Positions 24,885 to 36,291 of a stretch of DNA of 64,000 nt are shown piece by piece. The stretch comes from Mugil cephalus (taxonomy: Eukaryota > Chordata > Actinopteri > Mugiliformes > Mugilidae), in assembly GCF_022458985.1 (NCBI RefSeq), contig NC_061782.1, forward strand, positions 13,657,672 through 13,721,671, written 5' to 3'. The translations under genes were made by a program, and so were the position numbers. Each line of letters opens with the position of its first letter. Within the stretch, counting starts at the first letter, position 1. The notes under the pieces were generated by a model. That model did not search any database and was not told the origin of the DNA. It was given only the letters and a program-made list of their open reading frames with translations.

Positions 24885-25157
24885 GCTGGTGGCACGACTG
24901 AATCTTTGAGAGTAATTAGAGCAGATCTGGAGAGCAAAGCCGCAGTAATGGGAAGGTGTCACGACGGAGATTTAAGAGAACGAGAGAACCGTGGAGAGAC
25001 ACACAGACAAGAAGAGAAGTCGGGGTGGTGACACTGTTATTTGATATCTTGACTTTGAAAGCCACCCAGACGCAGTCACTTCGAAAAACCAGCTCAACTG
25101 CAAAGCTTCAAGAGCGAAAAACGATTTCTCTTGGGTAATTAAATACAGCATAGTTTA

Positions 25158-25617
25158 TGCACTGATCGGGCATAATGTCACAACCACTGACAGCAGAAGT
25201 GAATAACAGTGACCATCTTGTTACAATTCAGTGTCAACTCATTCATGTGGATGTTACATAGACATGTACCACCCACCTAGACTAGACGAGGCAGCCCCCC
25301 CACTCCATGGTAATGACACTCCTTGATGGCCACAGCCAAAGTCTGACACAGACACACACAAAAACGGTTTAGGGACAACTCAAAAAACATGACAAACTGA
25401 TCATGTATGTGGGAGGAACAAGCCTGATCCACAGAGGCCCCTCCCTTCAACCCATAGGACCCAAAGGCCCCCACTAACAACATCCTGTTTCCAGACACCA
25501 CAGGACACCCTCAGAAGACTCATGTACATTCTCTGATGAGTCACAACTGTTTTGGAGGCGCAAGGGAGACATGCACAATATTGGATTTGGTCATAATGTT
25601 ATGACTGATCGGTGCAT
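25158..25617 (+). mobile_element. Tc1/mariner-like remnant, family A copy 6, both ends
   Basis: A 460-bp element with both terminal repeats: GCACTGATCGGGCATAATGT at the left and CATAATGTTATGACTGATCG plus GTGCA at the right. It is flanked by TA. Inside are a 5' leader piece (GAAGTGAATAACAGTGACCA), a piece of transposase (GTGGATGTTACATAGACATG) and the 3' third with the TGAGTCACAACTG segment. It is the clearest internally deleted, MITE-like copy of the family. No open transposase frame remains. Confidence 0.85.
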
Positions 25618-27550
25618 ATAATTATCTTCTTCCACTTTTATTAAACACCCTGGTCCTTTATCATCAAAGTTTGCTACTAGAGTTGGAGCAGTTTTGCAGG
25701 ATTTGCAAGCGTCCCTCCTGACTTCCCAGATACCTTTATCAAAAATGTGAAGGTTCAATACGTTCAAATATCAAAGGGAGATGTCAGCACATTACTGGTG
25801 ACTTGTTCACTCCTGACTCTTCCTCAGATTGGTTCGTAGGTTCACCGTATCTTAAGTTACATGAATGTCACATCAACATCCACGTCTCTGAACATTATCA
25901 AATGCCGTCCCATTTGACTTCATTCAGATAACCAGATACTGAACTTGTTTACGAGCTCCTTGTGCTAATGTGATTCGACTGTCTGGGTGCACCGGAGGAA
26001 ACAGAACCTTTAATATTTTATTCTCGGCGCATAAAAAAATGTTGACACGATATTGTCTAACATGCAAACGCAGCGTCAGCTACTGAGCGATTATAAGCAA
26101 GTCTTTCTGATCACGAGGCCTCTGAATAAATCAAGCCGCCGTTGGGCTTATACTCGCCTTTTGTTGCCGTCAATTTTGTTCTCACTCCATTTTGTGTTTG
26201 TGAAGTGATGTGCCGAAAATCAACAATTATGAAGTCCCAAGTAAACTTGCTACAAACGAATCAATGCAACATGTCGTTTCGGTAATTGTGTTCTGCTCAT
26301 CAGCCGCCCACTTATTACCGCATGAAAGGGGGCCATCAGTCGCAAGCTATTGTGTTTCCTGGGGCAATTCAAAAACATTCAATAACCATCACAAAGGTTG
26401 TCTTTGAGGGTTTGACAGGCTGTGAATTAACTGTGATTGGATTTCTGAACGTCTCTGAAATAGAGGAATCTGATTACTTTTCAGAGGCAAAAGAAACTGC
26501 TGTCGGGAGTGAGGAGTTGGTCTGAATCCAATAGAAAGACTTTTAGAATGAACTCAAATAAATGTTGCAGACCTCTTCAGGGCAAAAATGAATAGAGATG
26601 AGAGGAGCTTACAGTGAAACTCTTAACAGCCTTGAAAGCACTATGAGATGACAGCCTCCTCTTCAGTCCTCATCTCAAGCCGAACGCCCTCCCACTAATA
26701 TCTGAGTCGTTGATTCAGCCCACTAAGAGCTACAGAATGATAGAGTCATTATTAATGCAAGGACACATTAAGCTGGTCTCAAAGTATCACAACACGTCAT
26801 GACATCCCAGAGATCTGACAAATTAAATCAGGTCCCACTAAAGGTGAGACAGGTACTCCTGAGACACGGCGTCCTGTCTATCCTCCCTTTTTTATCTAAA
26901 ACTCCCACAGCATAACAACAGCTGACAGAGGACCGTCTAACGAGGCTGCTCGTATATTACACTGACCACTTTTTTTTCTCTGACCAATCACAACCAATTA
27001 TATCTCGCCCGTAACATTCTGTCAACCTAAGCCCTTTAATGTTGTTTTTAAGGCCATTTTTGGCACCGACTACGCGCTTGTCTCCTGCGCCCCACCTCAA
27101 ATAAGTTCCCTTTCTGGAAGTGACAACGCCTGCGGGGAGCTGTGTTCAGACATATTTGCGTTTGTAGCGTTTGAATTAGCCCCTTTGAAGAGAGTAATCT
27201 GAATGCAAAGTGATGGGGAGGGAGACGGCGGCAAAGGTGCAGCGTTTTTTATCTGCCACACACGTTCTTTGTGTCCTCGCCTCGGATCAGGGAGGTTTAA
27301 AGGGCTGCGGGGGTCTTTTTCCATTAAGGATCTCATTCGTTTTAGACCTCTGTCACGTCCTCCCTGGGAGCTACAGACAGACTTCAAAGGTGCCGGTGGA
27401 AACCCTTTAACGGGGGCTCTAATCTCGGGTCTCCATCCTTTCGAGTGCACGTCATGCAGAACACGCGCTCGCGCAAAGCTTTGGCTCTTGTTCTAGTTTA
27501 TGAAATTAGAGGATGTTTTGCCGGTTTGCATTTTTATGTGCTGAGAGAGT
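25618..27550. other. Non-coding stretch, CNE-like near 26930-27460
   Basis: No gene. The block at about 26930-27460 is unique and GC-richer, with overlapping open frames on both strands (97 and 117 codons) that have no recognisable domain. It may be regulatory. The frame at 26286-26525 also has no recognised similarity. Confidence 0.35.
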
Positions 27551-27790
27551 ATACACCGATTATTTTCTGTAGGTCTCCCTCGCGCCTCCAAAACAGTTGT
27601 GACTCATCAGAGAATGGACATGGACCATTAGGGTGTCCTGTGGTGTCTGGTAACAGGATGTTGTTAGTGGGGGCCTCTGTGGATCAGGCCCATTCCGGTG
27701 CATCCCGCAGATACCTGATCAGTTTGGCATCTAGTGAATTTGGAGGCCTGGCCAACAACTTGTTCTGTTTTTCGAGTTGTTCCCATGAGT
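27551..27790 (-). mobile_element. Tc1/mariner-like remnant, family A copy 7
   Basis: It starts with a terminal-repeat piece, ATACACCGATTATTTTCTGT, and continues with GGTCTCCCTCGCGCCTCCAA, TGACTCATCAGAGAATGGAC, the GGCCTCTGTGGATCAGGC block and CTGATCAGTTTGGCATCTAG, all in the reverse orientation of copy 1. The distal end fades out. Non-coding. Confidence 0.78.
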
Positions 27791-30700
27791 TTTGCCTCTG
27801 TCAACGTGAGAAGAACTGATGGGGGAAACAGACTTGTTCTGCCTTTGGCTATCGGAATAGGATGAAGAAAAGAAGGCCTTCATTTTTATGAAACTCTCCC
27901 TAGTGAAGGCGCCCTTTGAAACTAGATGCAAACCACGAAACAGAGAAGCCGGACAGATAAAACCATCTCTGTGCTGCCCGTCTCATATTGGGGTTTCCAG
28001 GTCTCTGAAGGCGAAATCAGTGATGTAATTGATAGCAATAATTCAGCAACAGAGGCAACTACAAAGCTGTTGACATTGTGGCCATATCATAATGAACAGC
28101 GTAAGGAGACATTAGCAGCAGTCGTGTGTTATCACAGACCACAAAACAACAGTGAGTACAGGTCAAAAAACCACAACATAACCCTTAAACTGGAGCAAAT
28201 ACCCAGACTGATCTGATGGTAGCACATGATGAAAAATTAAAGGATTGAACGTCTTGGGGGTAAAATCTGTCCTAGCGGGGAGTCCTTTCAAATGCTGGAA
28301 GCATCCTGCAGGCATCCAGACATGTAGATGTTATCCAGTGTGTTGGTGATTATCTCTGCATTTCTTGTGACCCTTTGTTTGCCTTCTTATTTGCTGCCCA
28401 ACTTTTGTCGTGTTGTCCGTGGATCCCGTGGGTGAGGACACCCTCAGCGGAGCAGTGGTAGAAAGACACCAGCAGCTATTGTGATAGGTTGACCTCCCTG
28501 AGACGTTTCAGGCAGACGGGCTCCGAGTGCAGACGTAGCACCAAGCGATCAGAGTGTCTAATGAGCAAAGAATTCACAGTGTACATCTGTTTTACACTTC
28601 TTATCTACTGGAGGTCACATTGTTGACCCCTTTTTAGCAAACTGTCTGGCCCCCAGACACAGGCCCTGCAAGAACGCATGGCTAATTGAGCACGTCCTGA
28701 CTTCTTCCTGAAGTCGATGCCACTAGAGCAACAGTCGGAGCATCTACAAACTTGTCCAGATTCATTGTATGAGTGTTACGAATTACTGTGAAGACAGTTT
28801 TAATGACAAATTATTCTACAATCGCTGACATAATTCAGTCTTGACTAACATGTACCGCCAGCGTGCTATTAGCATGGCTAAGAGCTACAAAAACACACTC
28901 CTATGTTTATACATTAACTCTGGGTTTGTGCACACTATTACTCCGCACAGCACAATACACAAATCTACGTACAACAGCAGCTTCCGTATTTCTGTATGGG
29001 AATTCAGAGTCAAATGCAAAGGCTGAGCTTATGAAATGTTGGACCAGCAGCAGCTAGCGTTACGCTCGAGTCCACAACTAAGCTTTGCAGCACAAGAGAT
29101 AATTCAGAGTGACCATCATAAACCCCTGAGACCACATTAAACCTCTACCCTTTTCTTTTTTTTTTTTTACCTTCTTTCTTTTATCTTTAATTATTTATTT
29201 TTATGGCTGAGGACAACTCTACAGAGAGATTATCTTGTAAGATGATAGCAATATGAACTGTCTTTGTTCTTCTATTATTTTCTCCTTGCTTTAATGTCTG
29301 TCCTTGTGTAGTGTACGCCTGACTTTGATGTTTAGACCAATATGCAGGCGTTTAAATGCGGTCGTAAATATCTTGGGTATGGGTTCCATGCGTTGCCTGA
29401 TGGTGTATTGGCTTGAAATATTTGAGAGGCAGAGCGGGAATCGATGAAAACCAAAAGAAAAAGCAGTCTTGGGAGCTTTTTATTCCTTTGCCATAAAAAT
29501 ATAGAGCAAAAAAGAAGCAATGAAAATGCGCCGCACCACTATATCACCTGTGTCTGCCAGTAAGCACTTTCAGTTTCATCTATTCAGCACCACTTTTTCC
29601 CTTTGAAAAAGACCTAAATCATCACATCCACTGAAGCACTGCAGAGATGCATTCTACTTCACGTTTGGCGAATTTGTGTCATTTAGTTTGTGGATCTGAA
29701 AGGAGGAAGCCTCCGTGTATGTAGCCGCGTGCATTAAATGTTACAAAGCATCGCCGTCCCAGGGCTCGTGTCGAGCTGTGACAGACTCCAAAATCCAAAA
29801 AGGCCGCCGAACAAATATCTGTCCTGTCCTATACTGTGTTCTGTCACACGTTTAACAGATACCACCCTCCCCTTTGTGGAAGAAAACAAAGGTTGAGGAG
29901 AGCTCAACTCTCTTAAGGGCATTAGCTACATGATTATAAGTCTGTGCAGCCATGCACGTTGCTAGATGCGTGCAAAAAGAAAAAAAAAAGCATGCATGCA
30001 TGTGTGATATGTGAGGGTGCCTGCATGGTGCTGTCTTCATTAAGTCGAGGTTAATCTGGGTATGCTGTGTCGATGGCTCAGAGGTCTGTTTTGAAGTGAA
30101 ATATTCAGATGTGCTCTCTCTCTTAGTTTCAATCTAGTGGTACATGTTAATACGAAATTAGACCCACTTCACCCTGCTGATCTTTACATGGGCACCGGTT
30201 ATTAGACACCACAATAAACCGGCATCCAAATCTCAGCACGGACCACGTTCGCACGATGCCAAGTCACACAAAGTCGATGGGATATGAGAGTTTTATCCTG
30301 AGGGTGCTGATTGTGCAAGCAAATGAATGTCTTACACTATTTACATTTCTTTCTTTTTTTTTAAATTAGCACAAAAACAAATTGAGCTAAAATAACACAA
30401 GAAGCACTGTACTGCTATTGTACTACAACTGAGTCACAGATACTTACATCATAAAATGTGCAATTTTCCAGCTTGAGCTGGATGCTCCCCAACGTAACTT
30501 AAGTTAATATAACTTAAGTTAAGGAACAAGACCACGTGTTATGTCATTTTTATTTCCCCTGCTTACCTGTAAAGTACCTGTACCTCACACCTTTCTCTCA
30601 GTTCCACCCTCCCCAGCTAATCAAAGCCAGCTGAGACATCGTGGCCTTTGGAAGTGAAATCATAAATATAAATGCCATTCCTTCATGTGTTTATATATAA

Positions 30701-33700
30701 CCAATGCAGATCCCACCAGCATGGCATCCAAACAAAACTGGATTACTGGCGTGCAATATATAGTCTTTTGGACATTGGGTTTGACAACCACCAGCAGCGA
30801 GAGGCTCAGGCAGGTGTTTCAAAAAAAGAAAGGAAAAAGAAAAAGGGAAAATAATAAGTGAGAAATAAAATTAAATAATGTGACGTCCATGAGAAAATCA
30901 CCTCTCTCATTTCACATAGGCTTTTCCCTTTGACTCCCAGTCTCCTGTTTGTTCTAAAACATAACAGGGTTCATTACATAATGTCTGATAATACGTGTTT
31001 GCATTCTAATTACAATTTAAATAACAGGAAACTAGGACAGTCGAGCTTTGAAGGATGTTCACCATACAAGTTTATACAGTTTCGTGCAAATAAAAAGATG
31101 TCTGAAAATGGACAGAGAACAAAAGAAGGACATGATTATCTGAGACATTACCATAGATATTAAAGTACGAGGAGGCTGCTTATAAAATCCATTCCCTGAG
31201 CAGGCCAGGCTGCAGGTGAGAACGTCGCATCATGATATGATGCGAAATGAAGTTGGCTCTGTAAGTGTTTCTCAACAGCACAGAGGAGCCCTGAAGGCAG
31301 CAAAGCATGAAGGCAAACAGAAAGGTCTCAGGTGTGGAAAGCAGTTTGACCTTGTGCAAACAATTTCACTGCACCGGGGGTTGGAGTCCATCGCATTTCA
31401 GCGGCCACGGAGACAGGTTCAACTTTCACTTTGTGGCCACAAATTCATCTTGAACATCGAAGTTTTCTGCTTGTGGTAAAAAAAAAAAAAAGATCCTAAT
31501 TTTACTTCAGTCGAGCCGTTTTCATTTCCAAAGGTTCAACAGTGATTTTTTTTTATTATTTTTTTTTTATTGTACTTTAAGGTGAAGTCAAGGTGCTGGC
31601 TCCTTCTCAGCAGGACACTCTTGTTGAATCACGTTTGATGTTCTGCGCTCACCTCAAAGAGGGGGAGCAGGGAGCCAGTGCCATGCCTCTGTTTGGAGGC
31701 TGAGAGTCGGGAGCTGTGCAGTGCCGAGAGTAAGAGCAAAGGCGCACAATGACACAGAGGAAGGAATAACAATGAGTGCTGTGCCGCAGTGTTGTGTGAT
31801 CCCTCCGTGAACAGAGACACAGAGCGCGGCACGGGGGTTGTGCGAGTGCATGTGCGAGTTAGGGATTATTATCAGAGCACGAGGTGCGAGTTCTGTATAT
31901 ATCATTTCACTAATTACTGTTCCGTGCTCTAATTACTCCGCAGCGGAGCCACATTCAACTCTCAGATCTTTGTCTATGCAAAGCCCCTATATGGCTTCCG
32001 CTGTCAGTCTCACGCATACATACATCCACACACTAAAGCCTTGTTTTCTTTCTTTTGGAAATCTGCTCTGCTCCCATTGCCCTCTGTAGAGCTGCCACTC
32101 TTCTGGGTCTTTGACTCATCCTCACTAAAATGTCTGGAATAGCACTAATGTAAAACAGTGCGTCTGAAAAGGGCGTTTAGGCTCGCTGCCCGGTTTAAAA
32201 GACAGACGGCATACTATATTAAGCTTATGAAGATTTCATCGAGATGCAAAGCAGATGCAAAGCTGATGTCCTCTGCAGCTTCTGACTGTGAACCGGGCGC
32301 CCGCGTTTTATTCATTTAATGTGCTGACCGGAGAAACAAGGCTGCAGACATCTGTCAATACAAGCACAGTGGAAGGTCACAGTGGGATGCACAGTTCTAA
32401 TATCATATTATGTTTCTGGATAGACCAGCTAATGGCCTGAAAGTTGAATAGTAAAAAAAAAAAAAAAAAAAAAACTCCACTGGAAATAGGTCCATTAAAC
32501 CCATAACAGGAAAGAGGCTGAAAACATTTTGCATAATTTACTTTTTTTTTTTTACCTACTTTGGCTGCAGAGGAAGAGTCCCAGAAATACACGCAGTTTA
32601 TTACAAATGCCCCCAAACATTGCACATAAAAGCCTTTCCTCTGTCGTTTTTCATTAGCTATTAAATTGGACTCCAGATTTTGGAAGTATAAAGATGTTAA
32701 TTTGTATGCACATAACTTAGAAAACTGCTAAGATGTGCATGTTGCCTAAAAGGCAACAGTGTACCTCAAAGGGGATCTGTGTTTGCCACCGCGCCGCTAT
32801 TGTGTACAGAATTATAATAACTAGTGCAGGAATCCAGAAGTCAGCATGATGAAGTGTTTTCTGCAACTCTGTTAGAATTCAACCCAGATTTAGGTGCTGG
32901 TGTATACAGAGATTTAAACGTCTGGATGTATGGTTTGGGTTTCATTTTACGTCCGAGCATAAGAGATTATTCAAGGTATTGATGAACCTTCACTCCTCGG
33001 GCTGAACAATCATGAGCACATCTGTATCAAGGAGTGGATTGTGGTACAATTAAAAGGCTGCGGGTCACCAAGAGTTTCATAGAGTTGCTGTTTGTCTGTG
33101 CCCTAGTTTAAAGTCCAGACTGACTGAGCCATGACCTTTAGCCCTGTGAACAAATGTATTTATATTCATGAAAGTGTCAAAGCACCAGTACAGCAACGTG
33201 AAAATGCTTCCTGGAATATCATAAGAAAACTGTGCTTAATATAAAAGAGCTCATTCTGCAATAAAATGACATTTGGTGTGAAGACGTGCCGTCCACGCCG
33301 CTGAGGAGTGAGGTGAGCTACAGGGGGAACTACTAAATCTAGCAGCGACTACAGTATATTGCTGCTGGATCATCATTCCACATCCCATCTAAAAGGTTCG
33401 GGGGCTGAATGGAAAGCTGAGATAGCCTTCACGGACCCTAAAATTTCCCGTGCAATAAGCTCATTTTAACACAACGGGGCGAGGAGTTCAGCAAAGCGGG
33501 GATTAGCAGCCGAGTCGGCCGCCTGCTTTCTCCGCGCTGAGGGAGTCAGCTCAGGTTTCGGCACCTCGTAAAGCTGCCACACAGACGCCTCGGTTTTGTC
33601 ACCGCGCCAGCCAGGCAAGGCTAAGCAGACCGGGGACACGCGGGAGGGGATCTCTCAGATGACCTGTGAATCCCTCGGTAACACCCAGGGTGAGCTGGGA

Positions 33701-34068
33701 GAAGGGGACATCTGGTGGCTGCAGGGGAATCTCAGTCCATCTATCCAGCTTCGCCTGTCAACGTCGTCCCAGTAGAATTTGGACATTCTCCTTGTAGCGC
33801 CTGGGTTCTTAGTGACCTGACCACCCACAAACAAAGAGCCACAAAGAAGGACGTAAAAACTTTATGCAGTATGTTTTTTCTTTCTGGTTTAAGCTGCATG
33901 TTCAGATGCTAACTCATCACTAGCATTGCCGCCTGAATGTTTGGGTGTTTAAAAAAGGATAAGATTTTTAAATGAATCTGTGTTTCAATCATTTAAGTTT
34001 TGGTTGGAATCTCTGTGCCACACAGGTTTTTTCCTGCCTCACTGTCGAATTTTTTCAAAACCGGTCTT
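27791..34068. other. Long non-coding stretch with scattered CNE-like blocks
   Basis: No gene or clear transposon was recognised in these 6.3 kb. There are homopolymers (T-run near 29157-29170, A-run near 31478-31491, T-rich 31547-31570, A-run 32453-32474), a double palindrome at 30495-30521, and two identical CTAATTACT sites at 31910-31937. GC-richer unique parts at about 33400-33700 may be regulatory. Open frames stay below 100 codons without domains. Confidence 0.4.
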
Positions 34069-34085
34069 TTGTGCCATCTAGTGGC
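34069..34085 (-). promoter_or_regulatory. CTCF-type motif (minus orientation)
   Basis: Read on the minus strand, the site is GCCACTAGATGGCACAA. It fits the vertebrate CTCF consensus RCCASYAGRKGGCRSYV at 16 of 17 positions. It lies 43 bp from a second, opposite-facing motif. Occupancy is unknown. Confidence 0.6.
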
Positions 34086-34128
34086 CACAAGCTAAACTGC
34101 ACGCCGACGTCAAATATGCACACGACCG

Positions 34129-34145
34129 ACCACTAGAGGGCAGCA
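34129..34145 (+). promoter_or_regulatory. CTCF-type motif (plus orientation)
   Basis: The site ACCACTAGAGGGCAGCA fits RCCASYAGRKGGCRSYV at all 17 positions. With the minus-strand motif at 34069-34085 it forms a divergent pair placed exactly between the gene-poor left part and the gene cluster on the right. Divergent CTCF pairs are typical of domain boundaries. Function here is inferred. Confidence 0.65.
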
Positions 34146-35544
34146 GTCGATTTATTACTGCTTTATGTGCTGCTGCAAACAAGTCTTTCAACAAATTATC
34201 TTTGAGTCTTCATTACAGCACATATAAGATACATGTGCGGGTTGTAATATGTAAATATTTAAAAGCCTGCAAATACACAGAGAGAAAATACATCTGTAAC
34301 ATTCTTTCATCGAAGGGAAGATGTAGCTCGGGACCCAGGTTTATCTACCCCCATGTCTATTGCTGCCACATTAGGTGCCATTAAATATAGATATAAGTAT
34401 ATATAATTGGCTCCCCAGGCGCCACACAAAAGGGGTGGCAGCTCACTGATCCCACTGTACACACTACTGTGAATGAACAGATGGGTGAAATGCAGGAAAA
34501 TAATTTCCCCAGTGCTGTATAACTCTTTATAAATTGGTGGGAGTATCTCAAGCAAGACACTTAACATTCAACGAGACGTTACAGTACAGTCATTAACAGT
34601 GTCCGACTGCGAGTCCAGGCTGCAGATCTTGGGTGTTGAGGTGTTTGAGATTTAAGACAACGCTACAACCGAGCCCTCAGAACTAACAGCTCTAAATGTT
34701 TCACCGTATAATAATAATAATGATAATGTTCTTAAGCCATGGGGCCAGCTGGTATATGTTGTGGTCGCTGTTATTAGTGCAACAAATAAGAAATCAGACA
34801 AAAAAATACAAAGACATCTTTATTATTTTAACTCTAGAAACTGCCTTATCAAAAAATGTCATCAGGTTTCCAGCATTTGGTAGGTTTGTTTTTCATAAAC
34901 ACAACTGACTTTCACACTGTTACCATGAACATTTCAGAGTCAGGTTCTTTCAAGTTTGTTGTGCACACAGAGGCCTTGTGCTCGTTTTCTCTTCAGGCAG
35001 AGTTGGCTACTTCACCTTCAATAAATGAAGTCTGGTGAAACTTCAGGGAGGACAGTCATTTCACCTTCACTTCTTCTTCTTCTGTTGGGGATTCCTGCTG
35101 TTGTCGTGCTCCACCGCTCCCCCGCTGATGAAATTCCTTTCATCCGTTTTTTGATGGCGCAGCCATCAGCACTTTGTTCTGCAGAGTGATCTGGGTGTTT
35201 TGACAAAAAATGTCAAGTTTTCTCTCCTCTAGTCTAATCGTCAAAGTCCCTCTGATCTCCAGTTATTGGACAGAAAACCACTGACGAGCCAAGGTTCCAG
35301 TTTTTAAAGGACATGATCTATTGGTTTGACATTGGACTGAACATCTCTGAGGAATTACATGATATTAAAGACAAAAACATGAAACTTGTCCTTTCTCCTC
35401 TGTACACTCGCACTAGCAAATCTTCACAATTAGTGTAGTGTAAGATACTATCTACATAACCAAGGGCACAATGTGCAAAATTCAACATAGGAAATAACAT
35501 ATTTAGGTTAAGATACATAAAGTTGATTATATTTAAGTACAGAC
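34146..35544. other. Non-coding stretch before avpi1, possible 3' UTR
   Basis: No gene seen. On the minus strand an AATAAA signal near 34819-34824 is the first good one downstream of the avpi1 stop codon, so part of this stretch and the family A fragment beyond it may be avpi1 3' UTR (weak). Between 35018 and 35206 two minus-strand frames end in lysine/arginine-rich tails; I recognise neither. Confidence 0.3.
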
Positions 35545-35881
35545 ACCGCCCATCCATAACATTATGACCATTGAGGGGTGAATAACACAGATGATCTCAG
35601 ACTGTAGAGATATTAGGCAGCAAGTGAACATTTTGTCCTCAAAGTTAGAGGAAAGGGGGAAATGGTCAGGTGGAAGGATTTTAGTGATTTTGAGAAGGAC
35701 TGAAGCGTGATGGCTTATATGGCTGCGTCAGAGCGTCTCTAAAACCGATAAACCAATACATGGAGGAGCCGTCTGGCAACTTGCAACAATCTGCTGAGAA
35801 CGTCTTGGTGGTAGACACCACCAGAACACCTTCAGAGGTCTAGTGGAGTCCATGCCTCATATTATTATGTGCGATCAGTGA
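35545..35881 (+). mobile_element. Tc1/mariner-like remnant, family A copy 8 (5' type)
   Basis: It begins with a terminal-repeat-like CCATAACATTATGACCATTG and the leader AGGGGTGAATAACACAGATG. It then keeps the start of the transposase region (TTAGGCAGCAAGTGAACATT, then TTTTGTCCTCAAAGTTAGAG) that the other copies lack. After a deletion it jumps to CACCTTCAGAGGTCTAGTGG and a right end, ATTATTATGTGCGATCAGTG. It supports the view that all family A copies derive from one autonomous Tc1-like parent. Confidence 0.75.
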
Positions 35882-36291
35882 ATACGGTTTTTCGTATTCG
35901 TCGTGTAACTGGATGCAGTCGCAGATTGTATTTTAAGTATGTTCAGACTGAACATGTCAAATGAACATGTGACAATTTCAAGCTTTGCCAAACAGAGATG
36001 AGTTTAACCTCTGAAGCACTGAACAGCCATAACCAATCACCAAATGATCTCTATGCAACTGAGATACACACACACAAGTCATTGTCTAAAGCTGTGGGGT
36101 GGCCTGAGCCAGTCAGCGCTTCCTGCTAAATTATTCAGGTAGAGATGTGTCTGCAACATCACAGTGTCGATATACCGCCATCAGAAGGCCGCGCACTGTG
36201 GCGTTGAGGAGGAGTTATTCTATTCTAAACACAGTTTCACCGGAAACTTGCGCCCATGTTACTTTTCCCCAGACATTTTGTTCCAGTTCTG

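Larger units (their letters stand above)
22938..25157. other. Non-coding stretch with candidate exon and microsatellites
   Basis: No established gene. It holds an A-rich minisatellite near 23367-23389 (AAAAAAC units), a possible exon-like segment on the minus strand at 24076-24164 (reported as a finding), a CCTCT-rich tract at about 24574-24604, and the microsatellites at 24688-24884. The short piece at about 24903-24965 has an AGTAATTAGAGC core and CNE-like texture. Confidence 0.4.

Noticed and set aside
24530-24901. 123-codon frame with HTHTHT and SLSLSL runs
   Set aside because: It is a translation of CA and CT microsatellites.
27097-27496. Overlapping 117-codon (minus) and 97-codon (plus) frames
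   Set aside because: Both strands are open over the same GC-rich DNA with no domain. A non-coding regulatory block explains it better.
35018-35206. Minus-strand frames ending in Lys/Arg-rich tails near a CTCTGCAG acceptor-like site, considered as a last exon
   Set aside because: Two competing frames look equally plausible, no upstream exon could be joined, and neither peptide is recognised.
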